Source: Streptococcus mitis (GTDB lineage: Bacteria > Bacillota > Bacilli > Lactobacillales > Streptococcaceae). From it: 28,167 nucleotides of DNA. The position numbers were made by a program, and so were the translations under genes. Below, piece by piece: positions 15,111 through 24,588 of this stretch (its first letter is position 1; each line of letters opens with the position of its first letter). The stretch lies in contig NZ_JALDTZ010000020.1 in the NCBI RefSeq assembly GCF_023109105.1, forward strand, positions 1-28,167, in the 5' to 3' direction. Under the pieces are notes generated by a model. It worked only from the letters and a program-made list of their open reading frames with translations. It searched no databases and was not told where the DNA came from.

Positions 15111-16802
15111 TCACATCTTCTCTGGTGATTCTACTCCAAGTAAGCGAAGGGCTTCTTTGAGAACGACTGCGGTTGCGTAGCTAAGGGCTAGACGGCTGTC
15201 GCGTTCTGGACTTTCATCCAAGATGCGTGTATGTGCATAATATTTGTTGAAGGCTTGAGCCAGGCTAATTGCAAATTTAGCAATGATAGAAGGTTCAAAG
15301 TTATCTGCCGCACGATTGATAATACGTGGGAAGTCTTGGATGAGTTTGATGATTTCCCAGCTTTCAGCATCATTCAAGCTATAGTTACCAGCTGTTTTTG
15401 GTTTGAAATCCGCTTTGCGTAAGATAGATTGGATACGAGCGTAGGCATATTGAACGTAAGGTCCAGTTTCACCCTCGAAGGATACCATGGCTTCTAAGTC
15501 AAAATCATACCCATTTGTACGGTCGGTCTTGAGGTCATAGAATTTAATGGCTCCAACCCCAACAGCATGGGCTACTTGATCTTTGTTTTCAAGTTCAGGA
15601 TTTTTAGCCTCGATTTGGGCCTTGGCACGACTAACAGCCTCTGCAACAGTAGGCTCTAGCAAGATGACATTTCCTTTACGAGTAGAGAGTTTCTTCCCTT
15701 CTTTTGTCACCAAACCAAAAGGAACGTGAGTAATGTCGTCACTCCAGTCATATCCCATCTCTTGCAAGACTGCTTTGAGTTGTTTAAAGTGGGCAGATTG
15801 TTCTTGACCAACGACATAGATAGATTTAGCAAATTGATATTCGTTTTTACGGTAAAGGGCAGCGGCCAAGTCACGTGTGATGTAGAGGGTTGCCCCGTCA
15901 GATTTCTTGATAAGAGCTGGATGTTCAATTCCATATTTCTCAAGGTTGACAACTTGGGCTCCTTCTGACTCAACAAGAAGTCCTTTTTCAGAAAGGATAT
16001 CTACAACTGCATCCATCTTGTCATTGTAGAAGGCTTCTCCGTTGTAGCTGTCGAATTCAACCTTCAATTCATTGTAAAGGCGGTTAAATTCCACCAAACT
16101 TTCATCACGGAACCATTGCCAAAGTGCGAGAGCTTCCTCGTCTCCATTTTCAAGTTTACGGAACCATTCGCGTGCTTCTTCATCCAAGCTAGGGTCATTT
16201 TCAGCTTCAGCATTGATGCGAACGTAGAGTTTAAGAAGTTCATCAATCGGATGAGCTTTTACAGCTTCTTCGTCGCCCCATTTTTTGTAGGCAACAATCA
16301 GCATTCCAAACTGTTTACCCCAGTCTCCCAAATGGTTGACCTTGACCGTTTGATAACCGATTTTTTGGAAAATATGTGACAAGCTATCTCCGATAACAGT
16401 TGAGCGTAGGTGACCAATAGAGAATGGTTTAGCGATATTGGGACTAGACATGTCGATAACAACATTTTCTTGTTTGCCGATGTTTTGGTCAGCATAGTGT
16501 TCTTTTTCAGTGATAACAGCTTGCAATACTTGAGCAGAAATGGCAGATTTATCAAGGAAAAAGTTAACGTAAGGTCCCGTTGCAACAACCTTTTCAAAGG
16601 CTTGGCTGTCAATTTTTTCGGCCAGTTCAGTAGCAATCATTTGAGGTGCTTTACGTTCGACTTTTGCAAGAGAAAAAGCAGGGAAAGCGATGTCTCCCAT
16701 TTCTGAGTTTTTAGGGGTTTCCAGTAAATTTAAAATAGCCTCTTGGTCCAGGCTATCAATGACGCTAGCCAACTCGCTAGCAATCAATTCTTTTGTATTC
16801 AT
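15111..16802 (-). CDS. argS: Arginyl-tRNA synthetase
   Basis: Class I aminoacyl-tRNA synthetase of 563 aa that charges tRNA-Arg. The N-terminal additional domain is present. The HIGH-type motif is SIGHLRST (IGHL at 129-132) after SSPNIAKPF. The KMSKS-type loop is [13 protein letters not shown], as usual for ArgRS. The C-terminal anticodon-binding domain ends [15 protein letters not shown] 16802 has AAGGAG upstream. It is divergent from argR across a 135-base intergenic region, so arginine-responsive control is plausible. Confidence 0.97.
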   Translation of the reverse strand: MNTKELIASELASVIDSLDQEAILNLLETPKNSEMGDIAFPAFSLAKVERKAPQMIATELAEKIDSQAFEKVVATGPYVNFFLDKSAISAQVLQAVITEKEHYADQNIGKQENVVIDMSSPNIAKPFSIGHLRSTVIGDSLSHIFQKIGYQTVKVNHLGDWGKQFGMLIVAYKKWGDEEAVKAHPIDELLKLYVRINAEAENDPSLDEEAREWFRKLENGDEEALALWQWFRDESLVEFNRLYNELKVEFDSYNGEAFYNDKMDAVVDILSEKGLLVESEGAQVVNLEKYGIEHPALIKKSDGATLYITRDLAAALYRKNEYQFAKSIYVVGQEQSAHFKQLKAVLQEMGYDWSDDITHVPFGLVTKEGKKLSTRKGNVILLEPTVAEAVSRAKAQIEAKNPELENKDQVAHAVGVGAIKFYDLKTDRTNGYDFDLEAMVSFEGETGPYVQYAYARIQSILRKADFKPKTAGNYSLNDAESWEIIKLIQDFPRIINRAADNFEPSIIAKFAISLAQAFNKYYAHTRILDESPERDSRLALSYATAVVLKEALRLLGVESPEKM

Positions 16803-16866
16803 TAAGAGCTCCTTTTTGGACTTTTCTACTATTTTATCACAATTTTAAAGAAAGAAGAAAAAATTT

Positions 16867-16894
16867 TTGAAATCTCCTGTTTTTTTGGTATAAT
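16867..16894 (+). promoter_or_regulatory. argR promoter
   Basis: TTGAAA (16867-16872), 16-bp spacer, TATAAT (16889-16894) preceded by TGG. It lies in the argS-argR divergent region. Confidence 0.7.
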
Positions 16895-16896
16895 AT

Positions 16897-16917
16897 AGTT
16901 ATAAAATTAGTTATAAA
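16897..16917. promoter_or_regulatory. Possible ArgR operator (direct repeat)
   Basis: AGTTATAAA occurs at 16897-16905 and again at 16909-16917, directly downstream of the argR -10. AT-rich sites with spaced repeats overlapping the start region suit autoregulation by an ArgR hexamer, but the match to the ARG-box consensus is loose. Confidence 0.3.
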
Positions 16918-16937
16918 TATACATATAAGAGGATTTT

Positions 16938-17384
16938 ATGAGAAAAAGAGATCGTCATCAGTTAATAAAAAAAATGATTACTGAGGAGAAATTAAGTACA
17001 CAAAAAGAAATTCAAGATCGGTTGGAGGCCCATAGTGTCTTTGTGACGCAGACAACCTTGTCTCGTGATTTGCGCGAAATCGGCTTGACCAAGGTCAAGA
17101 AAAATGATATGGTGTATTATGTACTAGCAAATGAGACAGAAAAGATTGATTTGGTGGAATTTTTGTCTCATCATTTAGAAGGTGTTGCAAGAGCAGAGTT
17201 CACCTTGGTGCTTCATACCAAATTGGGAGAAGCCTCTGTTTTGGCAAATATTGTAGATGCAAACAAGGATGAATGGATTTTAGGAACAGTTGCTGGTGCC
17301 AATACCTTATTGGTCATTTGTCGAGACCAGCACGTTGCCAAACTCATGGAAGATCGTTTGCTAGATTTGATGAAAGATAAGTAA
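16938..17384 (+). CDS. argR: Arginine repressor (ArgR/AhrC family)
   Basis: Transcription regulator of 148 aa. Residues 1-65 form the winged helix DNA-binding domain, with the family recognition segment [14 protein letters not shown] (37-50). Residues 80-148 are the oligomerisation and arginine-binding domain. The usual GTIAGDDT motif, whose two aspartates bind arginine in E. coli ArgR, reads GTVAGANT here (A121, N122). It may therefore need a partner paralogue for arginine sensing, as in streptococci and lactococci with several ArgR-type proteins. AGAGGA precedes the ATG. It is divergent from argS and followed by mutS after 50 bases. Confidence 0.93.
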   Translation: MRKRDRHQLIKKMITEEKLSTQKEIQDRLEAHSVFVTQTTLSRDLREIGLTKVKKNDMVYYVLANETEKIDLVEFLSHHLEGVARAEFTLVLHTKLGEASVLANIVDANKDEWILGTVAGANTLLVICRDQHVAKLMEDRLLDLMKDK

Positions 17385-17385
17385 G

Positions 17386-17416
17386 GTCTTGGGAGTTGCT
17401 CTCAAGACTTATTTTT
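17386..17416 (+). terminator. Hairpin between argR and mutS
   Basis: GTCTTGGGAG (17386-17395) pairs with CTCTCAAGAC (17399-17408) around a 3-base loop, followed by TTATTTTT. It looks like a terminator of argR, and mutS has no obvious promoter between it and the ATG at 17435, so mutS may rely on read-through. Confidence 0.65.
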
Positions 17417-17434
17417 GACAAGGAGAGACGGAAA

Positions 17435-19969
17435 ATGGCGACAGAAAAGCTATCACCCGGCATGCAACAGTATGTGGATATTAAAAAGCAATATCCAGAT
17501 GCTTTTTTGCTCTTTCGTATGGGTGATTTTTATGAATTATTTTATGAGGATGCGGTCAATGCTGCGCAGATTCTGGAAATTTCCTTAACGAGTCGCAACA
17601 AGAATGCGGACAATCCGATTCCTATGGCGGGTGTTCCCTATCATTCTGCCCAACAGTATATCGATGTCTTGATTGAGCAGGGCTATAAGGTAGCTATCGC
17701 AGAGCAGATGGAAGATCCCAAACAAGCAGTTGGGGTTGTTAAACGAGAGGTTGTTCAGGTTATTACGCCAGGGACAGTGGTTGATAGCAGCAAGCCGGAC
17801 AGTCAGAATAACTTCTTGGTTGCCATAGATCGTGATGGCAATCAATTTGGCCTAGCTTATATGGACCTGGTAACAGGTGACTTTTATGTGACAGGTTTAT
17901 TAGATTTCACACTCGTTTGTGGGGAAATCCGCAATCTCAAGGCGCGAGAAGTGGTGCTGGGTTATGACTTGTCTGAGGAAGAAGAACAAATCCTCAGTCG
18001 CCAGATGAATCTGGTGCTTTCCTTTGAGAAAGAAGGCTTTGAGGATATCCATTTACTGGATTCACGATTGGCAACTGTGGAGCAAGCAGCGTCTAGTAAG
18101 TTGCTTCAGTACGTACATCGGACTCAAATGCGGGAATTGAACCACCTCAAACCTGTTATTCGCTATGAAATCAAGGATTTTTTGCAGATGGATTATGCGA
18201 CCAAGGCTAGTCTGGATTTGGTTGAGAATGCTCGTTCAGGCAAGAAGCAAGGCAGTCTTTTCTGGCTTTTGGATGAAACCAAAACAGCTATGGGGATGCG
18301 TCTGTTACGCTCTTGGATCCATCGTCCCTTGATTGATAAGGAACGAATCGTCCAGCGTCAAGAAGTGGTGCAGGTCTTTCTCGATTATTTCTTTGAGCGT
18401 AGTGATTTGACAGACAGTCTCAAGGGTGTTTATGATATCGAACGCTTAGCTAGTCGTGTTTCTTTTGGCAAAACCAATCCCAAGGATCTCTTGCAGTTGG
18501 CGACCACCTTATCCAGTGTGCCAAGGATTCGTGCGATTTTAGAAGGAATGGAGCAACCCGCTCTAGCCTATCTCATAGCACAACTGGATGGAATCCCTGA
18601 GTTGGAGAGCTTGATTAGCGCAGCAATTGCTCCTGAAGCTCCTCATGTGATTACGGAAGGTGGCATTATCCGGACTGGATTTGATGAGACCTTAGACAAG
18701 TACCGCCGTGTGCTCAGAGAAGGGACTAGTTGGATTGCTGAGATTGAGGCTAAGGAGCGAGAAAACTCTGGTATCAGCACGCTTAAGATTGATTACAATA
18801 AAAAGGATGGCTACTATTTCCATGTGACCAATTCGCAACTGGGAAATGTGCCTACTCACTTTTTCCGCAAGGCGACGCTGAAAAACTCAGAACGCTTTGG
18901 AACCGAAGAATTAGCCCGTATCGAAGGAGATATGCTGGAGGCGCGTGAGAAATCAGCCAACCTAGAGTACGAAATTTTCATGCGTATCCGTGAGGAAGTC
19001 AGCAAGTACATCCAACGTTTACAAGCTCTAGCCCAAGGAATTGCGACAGTTGATGTCTTACAGAGTCTAGCAGTTGTGGCTGAAACCCAGCATTTGATTC
19101 GGCCAGAGTTTGTAGATGATTCGCGGATTGATATCCAGAAAGGGCGCCATGCTGTCGTTGAAAAGGTTATGGGGGCTCAGACCTATATTCCAAATACAAT
19201 TCAGATGGCAGAAGATACCAGTATTCAACTGATTACAGGGCCAAACATGAGTGGGAAGTCTACCTACATGCGCCAGCTAGCTATGACAGCGGTTATGGCC
19301 CAGATGGGTTCCTATGTACCGGCAGAAAGCGCCCATTTGCCTATTTTCGACGCTATCTTTACCCGCATTGGAGCAGCAGATGACTTGGTTTCGGGTCAAT
19401 CAACCTTCATGGTGGAGATGATGGAGGCCAACAATGCCATTTCGCAAGCGACCAAGAATTCCTTGATTCTCTTTGATGAATTGGGACGAGGAACTGCAAC
19501 TTATGATGGGATGGCTCTTGCTCAGTCTATCATCGAATACATCCATGAGCATATTGGAGCCAAGACCCTCTTTGCGACCCACTACCATGAGTTGACCAGT
19601 CTGGAATCCAGCTTGGAACATTTGGTTAATGTCCACGTGGCAACCTTGGAGCAGGATGGGCAGGTTACCTTCCTTCACAAGATTGAACCAGGTCCAGCTG
19701 ATAAGTCCTATGGTATCCATGTTGCCAAGATTGCTGGTTTGCCAGCAGACCTTTTAGCAAGGGCGGATAAGATTTTGACTCAGTTAGAGAGTCAAGGTAC
19801 AGAAAATTCTACTCCCGTGAGACAAACAAGTGCTGTCACTGAACAGATTTCACTCTTTGATACGACTGAAGAACATCCTATCCTAGCAGAATTATCTAAG
19901 CTTGATGTTTACAACATGACACCTATGCAGGCTATGAGTGTTTTGGTTGAGTTAAAACAAAAACTATAA
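17435..19969 (+). CDS. mutS: DNA mismatch repair protein MutS (HexA)
   Basis: Mismatch-recognition ATPase of 844 aa, the length of pneumococcal HexA. The mismatch-binding Phe-x-Glu is F32-Y33-E34 in [10 protein letters not shown]. The C-terminal ATPase has Walker [10 protein letters not shown] (602-610) and Walker B with D681-E682 in [18 protein letters not shown] is the conserved segment after it. The frame is open from 17396, but that part overlaps the argR hairpin; ATG 17435 with AAGGAG nine to ten bases upstream gives [13 protein letters not shown], the expected start. Its partner mutL/hexB is not in this window. Confidence 0.97.
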   Translation: MATEKLSPGMQQYVDIKKQYPDAFLLFRMGDFYELFYEDAVNAAQILEISLTSRNKNADNPIPMAGVPYHSAQQYIDVLIEQGYKVAIAEQMEDPKQAVGVVKREVVQVITPGTVVDSSKPDSQNNFLVAIDRDGNQFGLAYMDLVTGDFYVTGLLDFTLVCGEIRNLKAREVVLGYDLSEEEEQILSRQMNLVLSFEKEGFEDIHLLDSRLATVEQAASSKLLQYVHRTQMRELNHLKPVIRYEIKDFLQMDYATKASLDLVENARSGKKQGSLFWLLDETKTAMGMRLLRSWIHRPLIDKERIVQRQEVVQVFLDYFFERSDLTDSLKGVYDIERLASRVSFGKTNPKDLLQLATTLSSVPRIRAILEGMEQPALAYLIAQLDGIPELESLISAAIAPEAPHVITEGGIIRTGFDETLDKYRRVLREGTSWIAEIEAKERENSGISTLKIDYNKKDGYYFHVTNSQLGNVPTHFFRKATLKNSERFGTEELARIEGDMLEAREKSANLEYEIFMRIREEVSKYIQRLQALAQGIATVDVLQSLAVVAETQHLIRPEFVDDSRIDIQKGRHAVVEKVMGAQTYIPNTIQMAEDTSIQLITGPNMSGKSTYMRQLAMTAVMAQMGSYVPAESAHLPIFDAIFTRIGAADDLVSGQSTFMVEMMEANNAISQATKNSLILFDELGRGTATYDGMALAQSIIEYIHEHIGAKTLFATHYHELTSLESSLEHLVNVHVATLEQDGQVTFLHKIEPGPADKSYGIHVAKIAGLPADLLARADKILTQLESQGTENSTPVRQTSAVTEQISLFDTTEEHPILAELSKLDVYNMTPMQAMSVLVELKQKL

Positions 19970-20013
19970 CACCAAAATTCACTAGTTAATCTAGCTGTAT
20001 CAAGGAGATTTCT

Positions 20014-20042
20014 TTGACAATCCTCCACTTTTTTGCTAGAAT
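20014..20042 (+). promoter_or_regulatory. patA promoter
   Basis: Consensus TTGACA (20014-20019), exact 17-bp spacer, TAGAAT (20037-20042). It drives a leader of about 67 nt that contains the attenuator hairpin before patA. Confidence 0.85.
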
Positions 20043-20062
20043 AACATCACACAAACAGAATG

Positions 20063-20104
20063 AAAAGGAGCTGACGCATTGTCGCTCCCTTTTGTCTATT
20101 TTTT
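20063..20104 (+). terminator. patA transcription attenuator
   Basis: AAAAGGAGC (20063-20071) pairs with GCTCCCTTTT (20084-20093) with a bulged C, extended by GAC/GTC inside, and is followed by a U-rich stretch ending next to the patA ribosome site (20106-20111). The left arm carries a ribosome-site-like AAGGAG and a 4-codon ORF (ATG 20060 to TGA). Work on pneumococcal patAB established that a terminator at this place limits expression and that mutations in it raise fluoroquinolone efflux. By position and structure this is the same element. Confidence 0.7.
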
Positions 20105-20115
20105 AAGGAGAAAGT

Positions 20116-21822
20116 ATGCTGATTCAGAAAATAAAAACCTACAAGTGGCAGGCCTTGGCTTCGCTCCTGATGACAGGCTTGATGGTTGCTAGTTCACTTC
20201 TGCAACCGCGTTATCTGCAGGAAGTGTTAGACGCCCTCCTTGCTGGGAAATATGAAGCTATTTATAGTATCGGGGCTTGGTTGATTGGTGTGGCCTTGGT
20301 TGGTCTGGTTGCTGGTGGGCTCAATGTTATCCTTGCAGCCTATATTGCCCAAGGAGTTTCATCCGACCTTCGAGAAGATGCCTTCCGTAAAATCCAAACC
20401 TTTTCTTATGCCAATATTGAACAATTTAATGCGGGAAATCTAGTCGTTCGCATGACAAATGATATCAACCAGATTCAGAACGTGGTCATGATGACCTTCC
20501 AAATTCTTTTCAGACTTCCCCTCTTGTTCATCGGTTCGTTTATCTTGGCGGTTCAAACCTTACCCTCTCTGTGGTGGGTAATTGTTCTCATGGTAGTCTT
20601 GATTTTTGGCTTGACTGCTGTCATGATGGGAATGATGGGACCTTGTTTTGCCAAGTTTCAAACCCTGCTTGAGCGCATCAACGCTATCGCTAAGGAAAAT
20701 CTGCGCGGTGTTCGTGTGGTCAAGTCCTTTGTCCAAGAAAAAGAGCAATTTGCTAAGTTTACGGAGGTTTCAGATGAGCTTCTTGGTCAAAACCTTTACA
20801 TCGGTTATGCCTTTTCAGTAGTGGAACCTTTCATGATGCTGGTCGGATATGGGGCAGTCTTCCTCTCCATTTGGCTAGTTGCAGGGATGGTTCAGTCGGA
20901 TCCGTCGGTTGTTGGTTCTATTGCTTCCTTTGTCAATTACCTAAGCCAGATTATCTTTACCATTGTCATGGTTGGATTTTTGGGAAATTCTGTCAGTCGT
21001 GCTATGATTTCTATGCGTCGTATTCGAGAAATTCTGGACGCAGAACCAGCCATGACCTTCAAGGATGTCCCAGATGAAGAGTTGGTCGGAAGCCTTAGCT
21101 TTGAAAATGTGACCTTTACCTATCCAATGGATAAGGAACCGATGCTGAAAGATGTGACCTTTACCATCGAGCCTGGTCAAATGGTCGGTGTAGTTGGAGC
21201 GACTGGTGCAGGGAAATCAACCTTGGCTCAATTGATCCCACGTCTCTTTGACCCACAGGAAGGGGCTATCAAAATCGGAGGCAAGGACATTCGAGAAGTG
21301 AGTGAAGGAACCCTGCGTAAAACAGTTTCTATCGTTCTCCAACGTGCCATTCTCTTCAGTGGAACGATTGCAGATAACTTGAGACAGGGTAAGGGAGATG
21401 CTACTTTATTTGAAATGGAGCGCGCAGCCAATATTGCCCAAGCCAGTGAATTCATTCATCGTATGGAGAAAACCTTCGAAAGTCCAGTTGAAGAACGGGG
21501 AACCAACTTCTCTGGTGGGCAAAAACAAAGGATGTCGATAGCTCGTGGAATTGTCAGCAATCCGCGTATTCTGATTTTTGACGATTCGACCTCAGCCTTG
21601 GATGCTAAGTCAGAGCGCCTGGTTCAGGAAGCCTTGAATAAGGACTTGAAGGGGACAACAACCATTATCATCGCGCAAAAAATTAGCTCGGTTGTCCATG
21701 CAGACAAAATCTTGGTTCTGGATCAAGGACGATTGATTGGTCAAGGCACGCATGCAGACTTGGTTGCCAACAATGCCGTTTACCGTGAAATCTATGAAAC
21801 ACAGAAAGGAAAGGAGGAGTAA
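20116..21822 (+). CDS. patA: ABC exporter subunit PatA
   Basis: Half-transporter of 568 aa: six membrane segments (about 15-300), then an ATPase domain. PatA and PatB together form the pneumococcal efflux pump for fluoroquinolones and dyes. Walker A is GATGAGKST (361-369, K367) and the signature is canonical SGGQ (466-469). The Walker B neighbour is FDDSTS with D490 where a catalytic Glu is usual, and the H-loop His is Gln (Q521 in IIAQKISS). These changes mark the subunit that contributes the degenerate ATP site of a heterodimer. AAGGAG precedes the ATG. It is followed by patB after one base. Confidence 0.95.
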   Translation: MLIQKIKTYKWQALASLLMTGLMVASSLLQPRYLQEVLDALLAGKYEAIYSIGAWLIGVALVGLVAGGLNVILAAYIAQGVSSDLREDAFRKIQTFSYANIEQFNAGNLVVRMTNDINQIQNVVMMTFQILFRLPLLFIGSFILAVQTLPSLWWVIVLMVVLIFGLTAVMMGMMGPCFAKFQTLLERINAIAKENLRGVRVVKSFVQEKEQFAKFTEVSDELLGQNLYIGYAFSVVEPFMMLVGYGAVFLSIWLVAGMVQSDPSVVGSIASFVNYLSQIIFTIVMVGFLGNSVSRAMISMRRIREILDAEPAMTFKDVPDEELVGSLSFENVTFTYPMDKEPMLKDVTFTIEPGQMVGVVGATGAGKSTLAQLIPRLFDPQEGAIKIGGKDIREVSEGTLRKTVSIVLQRAILFSGTIADNLRQGKGDATLFEMERAANIAQASEFIHRMEKTFESPVEERGTNFSGGQKQRMSIARGIVSNPRILIFDDSTSALDAKSERLVQEALNKDLKGTTTIIIAQKISSVVHADKILVLDQGRLIGQGTHADLVANNAVYREIYETQKGKEE

Positions 21823-21823
21823 A

Positions 21824-23590
21824 ATGAAGACAGTTCAATTTTTTTGGCATTATTTTAAAGTCTATAAGCTATCATTTGTAGTTGTCATCCTGATGATTGT
21901 TCTGGCGACTTTTGCCCAAGCCCTCTTTCCGGTCTTTTCTGGACAAGCAGTGACGCAGCTAGCCAATTTAGTTCAAGCTTATCAAAATGGCAATCCAGAA
22001 CTTGTTTGGCAAAGTCTATCAGGAATTATGGTCAATCTTGGTCTGCTGGTTTTGGTTTTATTTATCTCAAGTGTGATATACATGTGTCTCATGACGCGCG
22101 TGATTGCAGAGTCGACCAACGAGATGCGCAAAGGCCTCTTCGGTAAGCTTGCTCGCTTGACAGTCTCTTTCTTTGACCGCCGACAAGATGGCGATATCCT
22201 GTCTCGTTTTACTAGTGATTTGGATAATATCCTCCAAGCCTTTAACGAAAGCTTGATTCAGGTCATGAGTAATATTGTTTTATACATTGGTCTGATTTTT
22301 GTCATGTTTTCGAGAAATGTGACGCTGGCCCTCATCACCATTGCCAGCACACCAGTGGCCTTTCTTATGCTGATTTTCATCGTGAAAATGGCGCGCAAAT
22401 ACACCAACCTCCAGCAAAAAGAGGTAGGGAAGCTCAACGCCTATATGGATGAGAGTATCTCAGGCCAAAAAGCTGTCATTGTGCAAGGAATTCAAGAGGA
22501 TATGATGGCAGGATTTCTTGAACAAAATGAGCGCGTGCGCAAGGCAACCTTTAAAGGAAGAATGTTTTCAGGGATTCTTTTCCCTGTCATGAATGGAATG
22601 AGTCTGGTTAATACAGCCATCGTCATCTTTGCTGGTTCAGCTGTCCTATTAAATGATAAGGTTATTGAAACAAGTACAGCCCTAGGTTTGATTGTTATGT
22701 TTGCCCAATTTTCTCAGCAGTACTACCAGCCTATTATTCAAGTTGCGGCTAGTTGGGGAAGCCTTCAGTTAGCCTTTACGGGGGCTGAACAGATTCAGGA
22801 AATGTTTGATGCAGAGGAAGAAATCCGACCTGAAAAGGCTCCAACCTTCACTAAGTTGCAAGAAGGTGTTGAAATCAGTCATATTGATTTTTCATACTTG
22901 CCTGATAAACCTATTTTGAAAGATGTCAGTATTTCCGCTCCGAAAGGCCAGATGACTGCAGTTGTTGGTCCGACAGGGTCAGGAAAAACCACTATTATGA
23001 ACCTCATCAATCGCTTTTATGATGTTGATGCTGGTGGTATTTATTTTGATGGAAAAGATATTCGTGACTATGATTTAGATAGTCTCAGAAGTAAGGTGGG
23101 AATTGTCTTGCAAGATTCGGTCTTGTTTAGCGGAACGATTCGAGACAATATCCGTTTCGGTGTGCCAGATGCTAGTCAAGAAATGGTTGAGACAGCAGCC
23201 AAGGCAACCCACATTCACGACTATATCGAAAGTTTGCCTGATAAATACGATACCCTTATCGATGATGACCAGAGCATCTTCTCAACTGGGCAAAAGCAAT
23301 TGATTTCTATCGCTCGAACCCTGATGACAGATCCAGAAGTTCTCATTCTTGATGAAGCCACTTCAAACGTAGATACGGTGACAGAAAGTAAGATTCAGCA
23401 TGCCATGGAGGCAGTTGTAGCAGGCAGAACCAGTTTTGTCATTGCCCACCGTTTGAAGACCATCCTCAATGCAGACCAGATTATTGTCCTCAAAGATGGA
23501 GAAGTCATTGAACGCGGTAACCACCATGAGCTCTTAAAGCTAGGTGGATTCTACTCAGAACTCTATCACAATCAATTTGTCTTTGAATAA
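21824..23590 (+). CDS. patB: ABC exporter subunit PatB
   Basis: Partner of PatA, 588 aa, matching the pneumococcal PatB length. Six membrane segments (about 15-310) precede the ATPase. Walker A is GPTGSGKTT (382-390), Walker B has the catalytic D510-E511 in LILDEATSNVD, and the H-loop H542 lies in VIAHRLKT. The signature is altered to STGQ (487-490). The altered residues complement those in PatA, giving one consensus and one degenerate ATP site. I start at ATG 21824, preceded by GGAGG in the end of patA; the frame is open upstream from 21737 but only as overlap. A terminator follows. Confidence 0.95.
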   Translation: MKTVQFFWHYFKVYKLSFVVVILMIVLATFAQALFPVFSGQAVTQLANLVQAYQNGNPELVWQSLSGIMVNLGLLVLVLFISSVIYMCLMTRVIAESTNEMRKGLFGKLARLTVSFFDRRQDGDILSRFTSDLDNILQAFNESLIQVMSNIVLYIGLIFVMFSRNVTLALITIASTPVAFLMLIFIVKMARKYTNLQQKEVGKLNAYMDESISGQKAVIVQGIQEDMMAGFLEQNERVRKATFKGRMFSGILFPVMNGMSLVNTAIVIFAGSAVLLNDKVIETSTALGLIVMFAQFSQQYYQPIIQVAASWGSLQLAFTGAEQIQEMFDAEEEIRPEKAPTFTKLQEGVEISHIDFSYLPDKPILKDVSISAPKGQMTAVVGPTGSGKTTIMNLINRFYDVDAGGIYFDGKDIRDYDLDSLRSKVGIVLQDSVLFSGTIRDNIRFGVPDASQEMVETAAKATHIHDYIESLPDKYDTLIDDDQSIFSTGQKQLISIARTLMTDPEVLILDEATSNVDTVTESKIQHAMEAVVAGRTSFVIAHRLKTILNADQIIVLKDGEVIERGNHHELLKLGGFYSELYHNQFVFE

Positions 23591-23592
23591 GA

Positions 23593-23623
23593 AAAAAGTT
23601 GTCCTATGTGGGCAGCTTTTTCT
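23593..23623 (+). terminator. Terminator of patAB
   Basis: AAAAAGTTGTCC (23593-23604) pairs with GGGCAGCTTTTT (23610-23621), 12 bp with two G-U pairs and a T run. It begins two bases after the patB stop. Confidence 0.85.
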
Positions 23624-23664
23624 TGTACATAAAAAATATTTATCACGGCCTTTAAAAAAACATA

Positions 23665-23694
23665 TTAGACGAAAGTCATTTTGAGTGATATGAT
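23665..23694 (+). promoter_or_regulatory. Promoter of the amidotransferase gene
   Basis: TTAGAC (23665-23670), 18-bp spacer, TATGAT (23689-23694). It is a moderate match, about 30 bases before the ribosome site of the next gene. Confidence 0.5.
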
Positions 23695-23728
23695 AGGACT
23701 ATCGTTAAGATTCGAAAGGAGAGGCATC

Positions 23729-24418
23729 ATGGCTAGAACGGTTGTAGGAGTTGCTGCAAATCTATGTCCCGTAGACGCAGAAGGCAAAAATATTCATTCA
23801 TCTGTATCTTGTAGATTCGCAGAGAGCATCCGTCAAGTCGGTGGTCTTCCTTTAGTCATTCCTGTTGGCGATGAGTCAGTTGTACGCGATTATGTGGAAA
23901 TGATTGACAAATTGATTTTGACAGGAGGCCAAAATGTCCATCCTCAATTTTACGGAGAGAAAAAGACCATCGAGAGCGATGATTACAATTTAGTCCGTGA
24001 CGAATTTGAACTGGCACTCTTGAAAGAAGCGCTCCGTCAGAATAAACCAATTATGGCAATCTGTCGCGGTGTCCAACTTGTCAATGTCGCCTTTGGTGGA
24101 ACCCTTAATCAAGAAATCGAAGGTCACTGGCAAGGGCTACCTTTCGGAACATCTCACTCTATTGAGACAGTAGAAGGAAGCGTGGTGGCTAAGCTATTTG
24201 GAAAAGAAAGTCAGGTCAATTCTGTCCATCGTCAAAGCATTAAAGATTTGGCTCCTAATTTCCGTGTGACTGCTATTGATCCAAGAGACCAAACCATCGA
24301 AGCGATTGAGTCTATCGACGAACACCGTATTGTCGGTTTGCAGTGGCATCCAGAGTTTTTGGTTAATGAAGAAGATGGCAATTTAGAATTATTTGAGTAT
24401 TTATTGAATGAACTGTAA
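23729..24418 (+). CDS. Class I glutamine amidotransferase-like hydrolase (peptidase C26)
   Basis: Predicted gamma-glutamyl hydrolase of 229 aa, of the PuuD/gamma-glutamyl-GABA hydrolase type. The catalytic triad is visible: C112 in MAICRGVQLVN, and H207 with E209 in LQWHPEF. GGTLNQEI and LTGGQNVHP are family blocks. ATG 23729 has AAAGGAG upstream; the longer open frame from 23681 has no ribosome site. It is a lone gene with its own promoter and a hairpin after it. The substrate cannot be told from sequence, and there is no neighbouring polyamine gene. Confidence 0.88.
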   Translation: MARTVVGVAANLCPVDAEGKNIHSSVSCRFAESIRQVGGLPLVIPVGDESVVRDYVEMIDKLILTGGQNVHPQFYGEKKTIESDDYNLVRDEFELALLKEALRQNKPIMAICRGVQLVNVAFGGTLNQEIEGHWQGLPFGTSHSIETVEGSVVAKLFGKESQVNSVHRQSIKDLAPNFRVTAIDPRDQTIEAIESIDEHRIVGLQWHPEFLVNEEDGNLELFEYLLNEL

Positions 24419-24450
24419 CGACTGGTATATCTGGTCGTTCTTTCTTTTAT
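24417..24450 (+). terminator. Terminator after the amidotransferase gene
   Basis: AACGAC (24417-24422) pairs with GTCGTT (24434-24439), extended by one G-U pair, and is followed by a T-rich run. It overlaps the stop codon of the gene. Confidence 0.6.
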
Positions 24451-24478
24451 TATTTCAAAATTTTTGGAATGTGGCATT

Positions 24479-24508
24479 TTTACGCAAACGTTTGAATTCT
24501 GATAAAAT
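24479..24508 (+). promoter_or_regulatory. pgi promoter with internal palindrome
   Basis: TTTACG (24479-24484), 18-bp spacer and TAAAAT (24503-24508) preceded by TGA. The perfect palindrome CAAACGTTTG (24485-24494) fills the start of the spacer. It resembles the core of LacI-family and CcpA (cre) sites, and its place between -35 and -10 suits repression. The match to the full cre consensus is incomplete. Confidence 0.5.
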
Positions 24509-24588
24509 TTGGAGAAATTCGACAAAAAAACTTGAAAAAAACGAAGGTAAGCGTTATGATAGAAAAGAAGAAATATTGGAGGAATAAC

